Positions 16,857 through 24,951 of a stretch of DNA of 34,032 bases are shown in pieces. The stretch covers positions 1 to 34,032 of the forward strand of contig VFJW01000161.1 in the NCBI GenBank assembly GCA_009885845.1, read 5' to 3'. This DNA comes from Geobacter sp. GTDB lineage: Bacteria; Desulfobacterota; Desulfuromonadia; Geobacterales; Pseudopelobacteraceae. The position numbers were made by a program, and so were the translations under genes. How positions within the stretch are numbered: the first letter of the stretch is position 1; every line of letters begins with the position of its first letter. The notes below the pieces were generated by a model. It saw only the letters and a list, made by a program, of their open reading frames with translations. It had not been told where the DNA came from and did not search any database.

Positions 16857-16933
16857 GGGCGGTTAGCTCAGCTGGATAGAGTACAGGCCTCCGAAGCCTG
16901 GGGTCGCGGGTTCGAATCCCGTGCCGCCCACCA
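16857..16933 (+). tRNA. tRNA-Arg (anticodon CCG)
   Basis: A 77-base cloverleaf can be folded by eye. The acceptor GGGCGGT pairs with GCCGCCC, the D arm has GCTC/GAGT, and the anticodon stem CAGGC/GCCTG encloses the loop CTCCGAA, giving anticodon CCG at 16891-16893. The T arm is GCGGG-TTCGAAT-CCCGT. Discriminator A and an encoded CCA (16931-16933) end it. It reads CGG arginine codons. It is divergent from the MBL-fold gene and precedes the GGDEF gene; no integrase or attachment repeat is seen beside it. Confidence 0.97.
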
Positions 16934-17005
16934 ACATCACGCAATTCAGCTTTTTTCGTGTCAGATGCTTCGCCAGTGTTTGTTATCCCGTTGCCGGATA
17001 TCCGT

Positions 17006-17881
17006 ATGATCAATAAACTCCACCGTACAATCATTCAGAGTTTTTCGTCCCGCGCCCCGGCGGTGACACTGCTCTTTTGTTCAGTGTTCCTGCTGTTTCT
17101 TGGTTGGCTTGACATCATCACCGGCGATTACTCTCTGATTGTTTTCTACCTGATACCGGTTTCTCTCGCGACCTGGTTTGTCGGTAAATGGAGCGGGCTG
17201 CTCTTCTGCTTTTTGGCCATAGTCGTGCGAGTCATTGCAGATGAAGGATATCGCTCATCCGGTTTCGCCTACTCCGCACTGCATTACTGGAATGAATTGA
17301 TTGAATTCTTCTTTCTGATAATCATGAGCATCCTGTTTTCGGCGCTTAAAAGGAACCTCGAAAATGAAAAAGAACTGGCGCGTCGAGACCCGCTGACCGA
17401 TACTCTGAACCGTCGCTCGTTCTTTGATCTGGCAGAGCATGAGATCAACCGCTCACAACGGTATGGTTTGCCACTGACGATTGCATATATGGACCTTGAT
17501 AATTTTAAAGTAGTCAATGATCAATTCGGGCATCATGCCGGTGATGAGTTGCTTAACGCCGTCGTTTTGACCATCCGTTCAAATATCAGAAGTTCTGATA
17601 TTCTGGCCCGGGTCGGCGGCGATGAGTTTGTGATTCTTCTCCCCGACACGCCCGGAGACGCTTCGCTTACGTTCCTCAATAAAATACATGACAGTCTTGA
17701 CCAAACAATGGCTCGCAATGGGTGGCCGGTAAGTTTCAGTATCGGAGCAGTAACCTACCTTACGGTGCCGTCAACGGTTGACGAGGTGATACGTCATGCA
17801 GATGAGCTCATGTATACCGTCAAGCATGGCGGCAAAAACAGGCTGCTTCATAAAGAAATCGGGGAGGTGACATATGGCTAA
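17006..17881 (+). CDS. Membrane-bound diguanylate cyclase (GGDEF)
   Basis: This protein of about 291 residues makes the second messenger cyclic di-GMP from two GTP. The N-terminal part has about four hydrophobic helices (TLLFCSVFLLFLGW, YSLIVFYLIPVSLATWF, GLLFCFLAIVVRVIA, FFFLIIMSILFSAL). A short coiled linker leads to the GGDEF domain: RRDPLTDTLNRRSFF, YMDLDNFKVVNDQFGHHAGDELL, RVGGDEFVILLP and HADELMYTVKHGGKNR. RSSD five residues before GGDEF is an RxxD product-inhibition site. I chose the ATG at 17006; an in-frame GTG at 16958 would add 16 residues but has no ribosome site. It overlaps the doxX start, so both are made from one transcript. Confidence 0.92.
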   Translation: MINKLHRTIIQSFSSRAPAVTLLFCSVFLLFLGWLDIITGDYSLIVFYLIPVSLATWFVGKWSGLLFCFLAIVVRVIADEGYRSSGFAYSALHYWNELIEFFFLIIMSILFSALKRNLENEKELARRDPLTDTLNRRSFFDLAEHEINRSQRYGLPLTIAYMDLDNFKVVNDQFGHHAGDELLNAVVLTIRSNIRSSDILARVGGDEFVILLPDTPGDASLTFLNKIHDSLDQTMARNGWPVSFSIGAVTYLTVPSTVDEVIRHADELMYTVKHGGKNRLLHKEIGEVTYG

Positions 17882-18320
17882 GGGAGGATTTGATGCGACG
17901 GATTTGATCGCCCCTTTGATGCTGCGTGTTCCGCTCGGGCTGATCTTCATGGCCCATGGTTCCCAGAAACTGCTGGGCCTTTTTGGAGGTCAGGGATTGA
18001 CGGCGACGTTCAGGACGTTTGAAGAAAAAATGGGGATTCCGCCGATCTTTACCCTGTTGGCTATTATTGCTGAATTCGGTGGCGGTTTCGGCATCCTGAC
18101 CGGGTTTTTGACCCGGCTTTCAGCGGCCGGCATCTCAGCAGTCATGCTGGTGGCCATCTACAAGATTCACTGGATTCACGGATTTTTTCTCAATAGCAGC
18201 TGTGTTGCCGGTCGAGGACACGGCATTGAATACAACATTGCTCTGCTGGGTATGGCTCTCTACCTGCTGATCGCCGGTGGCGGCAGATGGTGTCTTGACC
18301 GACTGGTGTTTAAAGGGTAG
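17874..18320 (+). CDS. DoxX-family membrane protein
   Basis: This 148-residue protein of the DoxX/DoxD-like family has four predicted membrane helices. It shows the family pattern [43 protein letters not shown], a glycine-rich second helix ([22 protein letters not shown]), and [28 protein letters not shown]. Members are linked to thiol or quinone redox stress in the membrane, but this one cannot be assigned a reaction. It overlaps the GGDEF gene by 8 bases, with GGAGG before its ATG. Its TAG stop (18318-18320) is part of the GTAGGGGCG repeat, and a terminator follows. Confidence 0.88.
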   Translation: MAKGGFDATDLIAPLMLRVPLGLIFMAHGSQKLLGLFGGQGLTATFRTFEEKMGIPPIFTLLAIIAEFGGGFGILTGFLTRLSAAGISAVMLVAIYKIHWIHGFFLNSSCVAGRGHGIEYNIALLGMALYLLIAGGGRWCLDRLVFKG

Positions 18321-18370
18321 GGGCGACCCGATGGGGCGACCAACGGGGCGGATCAACGACTCGCCCCGAC
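18317..18370. repeat. GTAGGGGCG palindromic intergenic repeat, copy B
   Basis: GTAGGGGCGA at 18317-18326 is mirrored by TCGCCCCGAC at 18361-18370 with one mismatch. The centre holds further GGGGCG blocks. The TAG inside the left arm is the doxX stop codon. It shares its ends with the copies at 11168 and 24740. Confidence 0.65.
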
Positions 18371-18380
18371 AAAAAGATCA

Positions 18381-18400
18381 GGCGGGCTTGCCCGCCTTTT
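18381..18400 (+). terminator. Rho-independent terminator after the GGDEF-doxX operon
   Basis: GGCGGGC-TT-GCCCGCC forms a 6-7 bp GC stem followed by TTTT. It lies 60 bases after the doxX stop and before prfC, which has its own ribosome site at 18421. Confidence 0.7.
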
Positions 18401-18433
18401 GATTGTCGTAAGATTATCCAAGGAGTTATACAA

Positions 18434-20017
18434 GTGGAACTGTTCAATCAGAAAGAAGTCGAGAAGCGTCGTACTTTTGCCATTATCAGCCATCCTGACG
18501 CCGGCAAGACGACTATTACCGAAAAACTGCTGCTTTTCGGCGGTGCTATTCAGCAGGCCGGAGAAGTCCGGGCCCGAAAGAGTGCTCGGCACGCTACGTC
18601 CGACTGGATGGATCTGGAAAAACAGCGCGGCATCTCGGTTACCTCTTCGGTCATGAAGTTTACGTATGATGAGTGTGAAATTAACCTGCTCGATACCCCC
18701 GGACACAACGACTTTTCGGAAGATACCTATCGCGTGTTGACTGCCGTTGACTCGGTATTAATGGTGATCGATTCGGTCAAAGGTGTTGAGAGTCAGACCA
18801 GAAAACTGCTGGAGGTCTGCCGTCTCCGCCACTCTCCGATCATGACCTTTATGAACAAGCTTGACCGTGAAGGGCAGGAGCCGTTTGATCTTCTGGATGA
18901 CATTGAAAAAAACCTCCATATGCAGACGGCTCCGATAACCTGGCCGATCGGTATGGGCAAGCGGTTTCGTGGGACCTATCACCTGTATACCAAAGAGCTG
19001 ACTTTTTTCGATGCTGATGCAGATAACGGCATCGGTGAAATCATCACCGTCAACGGACTGGATGATCCACGTCTTGATGAACTGTTGGGAAGTCAGGTAG
19101 AAGAATTGCGGAATGATATTGAATTGCTGGAAGGTGCGGCTCATCCCTTCGATATGTCGGAGTATCTGGCCGGGCGGCAGACGCCGGTGTTCTTCGGCAG
19201 CGCCATCAACACCTTTGGTGTTCAGCAGCTGCTGGACGCTTTTGTCCAATATGCGCCGCACCCGCTGCCTCGCGAGTCAGCCACCCGGGCCGTATCGCCC
19301 TACGAAGAACCGTTCAGCGGGTTTACTTTCAAGATTCAGGCAAATATGGATCCGGCTCATCGCGACCGGATAGCGTTTTTCCGGATCTGTTCAGGTAAAT
19401 TCACCCGCGGCATGAAGGTCCGTCATGTCCGTTTGGGGCGGGATGTTCAGATTGCCAACGCAACAATATTCATGGCCCAGGACCGGACCAATATTGAAGA
19501 AGCCTGGCCGGGCGATATAATCGGCATTCATAATCATGGCACAATCAAAATCGGCGACACCTTCACTTCCGGTGAAGATCTGAAATTCACCGGCATACCC
19601 AGCTTTGCCCCCGAACACTTTCGGAAAGTGCGGCTACTGAACCCGATGAAGTCAAAAGCTCTGGAAAAGGGGTTGGTACAGCTGGCTGAAGAGGGCGCTA
19701 CACAGGTATTCAAGCCGCTGATGGGGTCGGACTGGGTAATTGGAGCGGTGGGTCTGCTGCAGTTCGAGGTGGTCATGCACCGTCTTGAACACGAATACAG
19801 CGTTAAAGTCGCTTTCGAGCCGGTCAGTTATGTTACCGCTCGCTGGGTAAGCGGCGAAAAGAAGATTATTGAGGATTTTGAGAAGAAAGAGGCCATGCAC
19901 GTCTACATAGATGGTGAAGGCAAGCTGACCTATATGGCCGGCAGTCAATGGCGGCTCGATAATACCGTTGATAGTTGGAAAATGCTTGAGTTCCACGAAA
20001 CCAGTGAGCACGGCTAG
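18434..20017 (+). CDS. prfC: Peptide chain release factor 3 (RF3)
   Basis: This 527-residue translational GTPase recycles RF1/RF2 from the ribosome after termination. It has the standard family length. G1 is HPDAGKTT (20-27), G3 is [16 protein letters not shown] and G4 is NKLD ([12 protein letters not shown]). The RF3-specific [24 protein letters not shown] follows G1, and the C-terminus ([21 protein letters not shown]) is characteristic of RF3 rather than EF-G. The start is GTG at 18434 with AGGAG 8 bases upstream. It appears to be a single-gene unit between a terminator and a repeat-containing gap. Confidence 0.97.
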   Translation: MELFNQKEVEKRRTFAIISHPDAGKTTITEKLLLFGGAIQQAGEVRARKSARHATSDWMDLEKQRGISVTSSVMKFTYDECEINLLDTPGHNDFSEDTYRVLTAVDSVLMVIDSVKGVESQTRKLLEVCRLRHSPIMTFMNKLDREGQEPFDLLDDIEKNLHMQTAPITWPIGMGKRFRGTYHLYTKELTFFDADADNGIGEIITVNGLDDPRLDELLGSQVEELRNDIELLEGAAHPFDMSEYLAGRQTPVFFGSAINTFGVQQLLDAFVQYAPHPLPRESATRAVSPYEEPFSGFTFKIQANMDPAHRDRIAFFRICSGKFTRGMKVRHVRLGRDVQIANATIFMAQDRTNIEEAWPGDIIGIHNHGTIKIGDTFTSGEDLKFTGIPSFAPEHFRKVRLLNPMKSKALEKGLVQLAEEGATQVFKPLMGSDWVIGAVGLLQFEVVMHRLEHEYSVKVAFEPVSYVTARWVSGEKKIIEDFEKKEAMHVYIDGEGKLTYMAGSQWRLDNTVDSWKMLEFHETSEHG

Positions 20018-20388
20018 AGAATGAAATCAAACACAGAGACACAGAGACGCAGAAAAAAGCCTGGTTCTACGAGTCTTAAAGCGACGATATCCACTCTTCT
20101 GTGTATGTCGTACACCCATTTTCCGCTGATTCTGCCTGGCGTTCATGCTCTGGTCGCCCCGCTGATTATGTTCCGCCTCAAACGTCGCGGATTTTCAAAC
20201 TGTCGAGTCGAAGTCTCAGGATCAGGATTAGTTGTGTATGCAGATCGCTGACCCCGCAAAAATGCCCCTGATGTTTTTAGCAATGCGGATCCCCTGCCCC
20301 CCCCTGATCCCGCTTGCTTCTCCGTGAAGTAGTGTGTAAAATCAACTCCCGTAACTACCCTGAATTACATTCCCGCTGCGAGGTTTTC
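20018..20388 (+). other. Intergenic gap before the cobalamin operon
   Basis: These 371 bases hold an ACACAGAG-type repeat at 20029-20056 and a 76-codon open frame (20021-20251). The frame starts inside the repeat and has a basic, low-information N-terminus, so I do not call it a gene. Its second half (LILPGVHALVAPLIM...) could be a decayed fragment. A C8 tract within an imperfect GCGGATC/GATCCCGC hairpin lies at 20285-20313. No cobalamin riboswitch core is recognisable despite the downstream B12 genes. Confidence 0.5.
20029..20056. repeat. ACACAGAG-type intergenic repeat, single arm
   Basis: The segment AACACAGAGACACAGAGACG (from 20030) is almost the same as the left arm of the inverted-repeat element at 24795. 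No matching right arm is seen nearby, so this is a solo arm or decayed copy, placed 12 bases after the prfC stop. Confidence 0.65.
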
Positions 20389-22725
20389 ATGGCTTCACTG
20401 TACATCATCGGTACCGGTCCCGGTGACTCCTGTCAGATGACGGAAGCTGCCAGAAACGCTATAGCAAGCTCTGATATCATTATCGGATATGATATGTATG
20501 TCGATCTGGTGCGGCCGCTGCTGGCCGGCAAGCAGGTTGTGTCAACCGGTATGATGCAGGAGGTGCAGCGCTGCCGTGAGGCGATTACGCTGACACGTGC
20601 CGGAAAATCGGTTGCACTGGTTTCAGGTGGTGATTCCGGTATTTATGGAATGGCCGGCCTGGTTTTTGAACTGCTTGAAATGGATGCTATTCAGGATCCG
20701 GATGTGTCCCGACTCGACGTCCGGATAATTCCCGGTATTTCCGCTGTTCAGGCAGCAGCAGCTCTACTTGGCGCCCCCCTGATGCACGATTTTGCTGTTA
20801 TTTCACTCTCTGATCTGCTGACTCCGTGGGCTCTGATTAAAACCAGATTACATGCGGCTGCCGCGGCGGATTTTGTTATCGCAATTTACAATCCCCGCAG
20901 TAAAAGTCGCAGGACGCACATTCAGGAGGCACGGGACATTATTCTGACGCAGCGGTCACCTGAAACTCCGGCCGGGATCGTGCGCAATGCCTATCGTGAC
21001 GGGCAAACGGTTATCGTAACAACTCTCGGACAGCTGCTCGATCATGAGATCGACATGACAAGTATCGTTTTGATCGGCAACGCCAGCACTTTTATCGATG
21101 CTGCCGGTCGTATAGTTACGCCACGCGGTTACGCAGCAAAATATGGTCGGCAGGTTGAAATTACACCATCAGCCGCCACTGTGCAGGGACCGCTTTTACA
21201 TTCCGGAGCAGTGATGTTCTGCGGTACCGCCTCCGATGTCGGGAAATCGGTTATTACGTCAGGATTCTGTCGCTGTCTGGTGAAGCGCGGGCTGACGGTT
21301 GCCCCGTTTAAATCCCAGAATATGTCTCTTAATTCGTATGTTACTCCCGAGGGAGGGGAGATTGGCCGGGCTCAGGCGGTACAGGCCCAGGCCTGCGACA
21401 TTAATCCTCATACCGATATGAATCCCGTTTTGCTCAAGCCAAATTCTGATACCGGCAGTCAAATCGTTGTGCAGGGACGGCCTGTCGGCAATATGTCAAT
21501 TTCAGAATATGATGCCTACAAACCGACAGCTTTTGAAAAAATAGTGGAGAGTTACAACCGCCTGCGCCAGGCGTATGAATTCGTTGTCATAGAAGGGGCG
21601 GGGAGCATCTCGGAAATTAATTTGAAACATAACGACATAGCCAATCTCAAGATCGCAGCGATGGCTCGATGCCCCGTTATTCTTGTTGCTGATATCGACC
21701 GGGGTGGGGTCTTTGCTCAGATCATTGGCACAATAGAACTACTGGAACCGTCAGAGCGCTCCTGCATTAAGGGGATAATTATTAATAAGTTCCGTGGTGA
21801 TGTTGATATTCTGAAGCCGGGGATTGATTTTATAGAACAGCGCACCGGCATACCGGTGTTGGGAATCATCCCCTGGTTTGCTGATATCTGCCTGCCCGCT
21901 GAAGACAGTGTCGTTCTCGGCCAGCGCTCCAAAGTTGTAAGCATTATGGCCGGCCATAAAAAAATAAACATTGGTGTCCTCAAACTACCCAGGATATCCA
22001 ACTTTACCGATTTTGATCCTCTACAGAGTGAACCGGATGTCCATCTCAGTTATGTCGAAATGCCGGATCAGTTACAAGGTCTCGATATTCTGGTCATCCC
22101 CGGCAGCAAGTCAACCATTGCCGACCTTTATTTTCTGATGGAGCGCGGTTTGTACGATGCAATACGGGAGTTTAAGGGGCATATTGCCGGTATATGCGGT
22201 GGTTTTCAAATGCTGGGGACGGCGGTACTTGACCCAAATAGCGTTGAATCGGCTATCAAGGAAGCACAGGGGCTTGACCTGCTACCGTCGACGACGGTAA
22301 TTCTCCTTGAAAAAGAGACTCATCAGGCATTAACGTATCTCGATGAAGCCGGATTACTTATCGCTCCGGAATGTAACGGAGTAATGACCGGCTATGAAAT
22401 TCATATGGGAGTAACAACGCTTGATAAAGGGACACAGCCGTTTTCGCGCATCTTCCGTCGCGGGGATACTTCGGTTTCAGTTGAAGATGGTGCGGTTTCA
22501 CGCGATGGAAGGATCTTCGGCACCTATTTGCACGGCCTCTTCGAAAACAACCGCTTCCGGGAAATTTACCTGAACAGAATTCGTCTTGAAAAGGGGATGC
22601 CGCTCCGGCGTGGAATGAATAAAAAACAACATGACCCCTTTGATCAGCTGGCAGAGCAGTTTGAAAAACACCTCGATATGCCGCGCATGTTAGGGATTTG
22701 TGGGCTGGGCAGTGATACACCCTGA
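20389..22725 (+). CDS. Fused CobJ/CbiH precorrin-3B C17-methyltransferase and CobQ cobyric acid synthase
   Basis: One uninterrupted 778-residue frame carries two cobalamin enzymes. Residues 1 to about 260 are a SAM-dependent tetrapyrrole methylase of the CobJ/CbiH type (YIIGTGPGDS, ALVSGGDSGIYGMA, AIYNPRSKSR, VLIGNAST), which methylates C17 with ring contraction. From about residue 272 to the end is CobQ/CbiP: the ATP-binding FCGTASDVGKSVITSGF and FKSQNMSLNS, DIDRGGVFAQIIGT, then a class I glutamine amidotransferase with nucleophile C603 (GICGGFQMLG) and H715 (GTYLHGLFE), which amidates four corrin side chains. The start is ATG at 20389 with GCGAGG upstream; the open frame extends to a TTG at 20314 with no support. 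The two reactions are far apart in the pathway, so the fusion is unusual. It overlaps cbiB, and cobD follows. Confidence 0.93.
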   Translation: MASLYIIGTGPGDSCQMTEAARNAIASSDIIIGYDMYVDLVRPLLAGKQVVSTGMMQEVQRCREAITLTRAGKSVALVSGGDSGIYGMAGLVFELLEMDAIQDPDVSRLDVRIIPGISAVQAAAALLGAPLMHDFAVISLSDLLTPWALIKTRLHAAAAADFVIAIYNPRSKSRRTHIQEARDIILTQRSPETPAGIVRNAYRDGQTVIVTTLGQLLDHEIDMTSIVLIGNASTFIDAAGRIVTPRGYAAKYGRQVEITPSAATVQGPLLHSGAVMFCGTASDVGKSVITSGFCRCLVKRGLTVAPFKSQNMSLNSYVTPEGGEIGRAQAVQAQACDINPHTDMNPVLLKPNSDTGSQIVVQGRPVGNMSISEYDAYKPTAFEKIVESYNRLRQAYEFVVIEGAGSISEINLKHNDIANLKIAAMARCPVILVADIDRGGVFAQIIGTIELLEPSERSCIKGIIINKFRGDVDILKPGIDFIEQRTGIPVLGIIPWFADICLPAEDSVVLGQRSKVVSIMAGHKKINIGVLKLPRISNFTDFDPLQSEPDVHLSYVEMPDQLQGLDILVIPGSKSTIADLYFLMERGLYDAIREFKGHIAGICGGFQMLGTAVLDPNSVESAIKEAQGLDLLPSTTVILLEKETHQALTYLDEAGLLIAPECNGVMTGYEIHMGVTTLDKGTQPFSRIFRRGDTSVSVEDGAVSRDGRIFGTYLHGLFENNRFREIYLNRIRLEKGMPLRRGMNKKQHDPFDQLAEQFEKHLDMPRMLGICGLGSDTP

Positions 22726-23683
22726 TCCACTGATTATCTTTCTGGCACTGATGCTTGACCTGATTATCGGAGATCCCCGCTGGCTGCCGCATCCGGTGGT
22801 CGCCATCGGGCGCATGATCCACGTTCTCGATGGTTGTTTACGCGATCACTGGTTGAATGAGCGTCTGGCGGGAGTGCTGCTGCTGCTGCTGGTAGTTGCC
22901 ATCTCTGCAGGTATCACCTGGATTCTGCTGCAGACGCTCACTCTGTTTCTCCCGCTCCTCGGAATGCTTGTAACGGTTATAATCTCTTCCACCTGTCTTG
23001 CCGCCCGTTCACTTCATAATGAGTCTGCCCGTGTCGCCTCTGCGCTGCTTTCAGGTAATCTCCCACAGGCCCGGCAGTATCTCTCGTACATTGTCGGAAG
23101 AGATACTGCACAGCTTGATGAGTCTGAAATTTGGCGCGCTCTGATTGAGACGGTTGCCGAAAACACCTCTGATGGCATCATCGCACCACTGTTCTGGCTG
23201 ACAATCGGTGGACCGGTTGCCGCAATAGCCTTCAAGGCGGTCAGTACACTGGATTCAATGGTTGGCTACCGGAACCGTCGCTATCTTGACATGGGGTGGG
23301 CATCAGCCCGGATGGATGACCTGCTGAACTATGTTCCGGCCCGTCTCTCCGCGCTGCTGATTGTATTTGCTGCTCCGCTGGCTGGTTATTCGGCATGTGC
23401 TGCCGCACGAATAACGCTTCGGGATCGCCTGAAACACCCCTCTCCCAACAGTGGGCACCCGGAAGCCGCGGCCGCCGGTGCTTTAGGAGTGAGGCTGGGT
23501 GGCTCTGCATACTACCACGGGGTCCAGTCATGGAAAGAGTATCTTGGCGATCAGCTTCTGCCGCTTGACGAACGTGCATATCGCGGTATGATTAAACTTA
23601 TGTATATTTCAACCCTGCTGATGGCGGTCGTATGCATGCTTGCAGCCTTCTGCCTGAGAGGATTCCGTGTCCCATTCATATGA
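22700..23683 (+). CDS. cbiB: Adenosylcobinamide-phosphate synthase CbiB
   Basis: This 327-residue integral membrane enzyme attaches the aminopropanol arm (or its phosphate) to adenosylcobyric acid. Family landmarks are LMLDLIIGDPRWLPHPVVAIGRMI at the N-terminus, ENTSDGIIAPLFW, FKAVSTLDSMVGYRNRRYLDMGWASARMDDLLNYVPARLSA and GHPEAAAAGALGVRLGG. Several hydrophobic helices are visible. The start is either GTG at 22700 (AGGGA only 3 bases upstream) or GTG at 22712; both lie inside the end of cobJQ, so the genes are coupled. The substrate is the product of the CobQ domain upstream, and its side-chain donor comes from CobD downstream. Confidence 0.94.
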   Translation: MGWAVIHPDPLIIFLALMLDLIIGDPRWLPHPVVAIGRMIHVLDGCLRDHWLNERLAGVLLLLLVVAISAGITWILLQTLTLFLPLLGMLVTVIISSTCLAARSLHNESARVASALLSGNLPQARQYLSYIVGRDTAQLDESEIWRALIETVAENTSDGIIAPLFWLTIGGPVAAIAFKAVSTLDSMVGYRNRRYLDMGWASARMDDLLNYVPARLSALLIVFAAPLAGYSACAAARITLRDRLKHPSPNSGHPEAAAAGALGVRLGGSAYYHGVQSWKEYLGDQLLPLDERAYRGMIKLMYISTLLMAVVCMLAAFCLRGFRVPFI

Positions 23684-24743
23684 TCATGGCGGCAATATAT
23701 TCACCGTTGCAAGAACACTTGGTGTTCCACCCGATCAGATACTGGATTTTTCCGCCAGCATAAATCCGCTCGGTATGTCGTCAATGGTTCGTAAAGCCTT
23801 GATCTGTTCCCTCGACGACCTGATCCATTACCCTGATACCAGTCACAAGGATCTGAAGCTGGCACTGGCTCAATTTCATTCGCTTCCTCCAGCACACTTC
23901 ACGATTGCAAACGGTTCGACAGAATTAATTTATAACATCCCGGCAATGCTGGCCGGCAGCAAAGCGCTGATTATCTCCCCGTCGTTCAGCGAATATGTTC
24001 GAGCGCTTAATCAGCATCATTGGGAGGCCCGGCATTTTGTCCTGACGCCGGAGAGTAATTTTTCCATCGATACGGAAACATTGAAGCGAACTCTTGATGC
24101 CGGTATAGATGCGCTTTTTCTTTGTAATCCGGGTAACCCCAACGGGATGCTGTATCCCCAGCGTGTCATCGAAAAGATTTATAGCCTCTGCCTGTCCTCA
24201 GGTACGTTTCTGGTACTGGATGAAGCCTTTATGGATTTTTGCGAAGAAGCCTCAGCCAAACGTATGATCGTGCATAGTGACAATGCAATTGTACTCCGTT
24301 CCATGACGAAGTTTTTCGGCATTCCCGGGTTGCGTCTTGGTTATGCAATCAGTAATGCAACTATTGCTGAACGACTGGACGCAATGGGAGGCCCCTGGAG
24401 TGTAAATTCTCTGGCATTGGCAGCCGGCGCAGCAGCTCTTAAGGATGTCCGGCACAACAAGGAAAGTCTGGAATATATCCTGCAGGAACGGCGGGCTCTC
24501 GTCGAACGTTTGGTACAGTTTAAGCAGCTCAAGTTGTATCCATCGAGTGCAAACTACCTGCTGGTTGAAATAAAGGAGGGCATGACTGCCCGTGAACTTA
24601 AAGAGCGCCTGCTCCCCTTCCGGATTCTGATACGTGATTGTGTCAGTTTTATGGGGTTGTCAGACCGTTTTTTTCGCATCGCAGTACGGACGGCTGAAGA
24701 GAATAAACGGCTGCTGGAATGTCTGGGGAGGATATTTAAGTAG
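23667..24743 (+). CDS. cobD: Threonine-phosphate decarboxylase CobD
   Basis: This 358-residue PLP enzyme of the aminotransferase fold converts L-threonine O-3-phosphate to (R)-1-amino-2-propanol O-2-phosphate, the linker of cobalamin. The N-terminus HSYDHGGNIFTVARTLG...DFSASINPLG is typical of CobD rather than HisC. NPGNPNG and LDEAFMDF bind the cofactor, and K215 in RSMTKFFGIPGLRLG should form the Schiff base. It starts with GTG at 23667 with GAGAGGA upstream and overlaps cbiB by 17 bases. Its TAG stop (24741-24743) lies inside a GTAGGGGCG repeat. HisC-type activity is a less likely alternative. Confidence 0.94.
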   Translation: MSHSYDHGGNIFTVARTLGVPPDQILDFSASINPLGMSSMVRKALICSLDDLIHYPDTSHKDLKLALAQFHSLPPAHFTIANGSTELIYNIPAMLAGSKALIISPSFSEYVRALNQHHWEARHFVLTPESNFSIDTETLKRTLDAGIDALFLCNPGNPNGMLYPQRVIEKIYSLCLSSGTFLVLDEAFMDFCEEASAKRMIVHSDNAIVLRSMTKFFGIPGLRLGYAISNATIAERLDAMGGPWSVNSLALAAGAAALKDVRHNKESLEYILQERRALVERLVQFKQLKLYPSSANYLLVEIKEGMTARELKERLLPFRILIRDCVSFMGLSDRFFRIAVRTAEENKRLLECLGRIFK

Positions 24744-24766
24744 GGGCGTAATGCTTGCGCCCCTAG
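24740..24766. repeat. GTAGGGGCG palindromic intergenic repeat, copy C
   Basis: TAGGGGCG (24741-24748) and CGCCCCTA (24758-24765) are perfect complements around a short loop. The left TAG is the cobD stop codon, as for doxX with copy B. As RNA it would form a GC-rich hairpin right at the end of the operon. Confidence 0.7.
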
Positions 24767-24794
24767 CAAATTGTCCTAAAAACGGCAGTTCAAT

Positions 24795-24933
24795 AACACA
24801 GAGGCACAGAGAACACAGAGAAATAAAAGACTTAAAGAAAAAACAATATTCTCCTTTTTGGTGAATCAATATAAGCATTTTTAGGTTTATAGCCCTTAGA
24901 TTTTACTCCGTGTTCTCTGTGTCCTCTGTGTTT
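24795..24933. repeat. Inverted-repeat element with ACACAGAG-type ends (MITE-like)
   Basis: The left arm (24795-24820) begins AACACAGAGGCACAGAG. The right arm (24906-24933) is its reverse complement apart from one indel and one or two mismatches. The 85-base centre is AT-rich with no coding sign. It fills the space between convergent cobD and glgC and may end transcription from both sides as a long hairpin. The layout resembles a small non-autonomous mobile element, but no target-site duplication is evident. Confidence 0.7.
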
Positions 24934-24951
24934 CAAATGCTTTTTATAGGA

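Noticed and set aside
16857-16960. Integration site at tRNA-Arg
   Set aside because: No integrase gene and no repeat of the tRNA 3' end is seen in the window; the genes downstream are ordinary chromosomal genes.
16747-17034. N-terminal extension of the MBL-fold gene by 96 codons
   Set aside because: The extension translates the reverse strand of the tRNA-Arg gene (GIRTRDPRLRRP), a well-known artefact. The ATG at 16746 has a ribosome site and begins a signal peptide.
20021-20251. A 76-codon frame after prfC
   Set aside because: It starts inside the ACACAGAG repeat (NTETQRRR), has no good ribosome site and matches no family I know; at most its second half is a gene fragment.
20252-20388. Cobalamin riboswitch before cobJQ
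   Set aside because: No conserved core could be recognised by eye. The hairpin at 20285-20313 is too small and lacks the needed elements.
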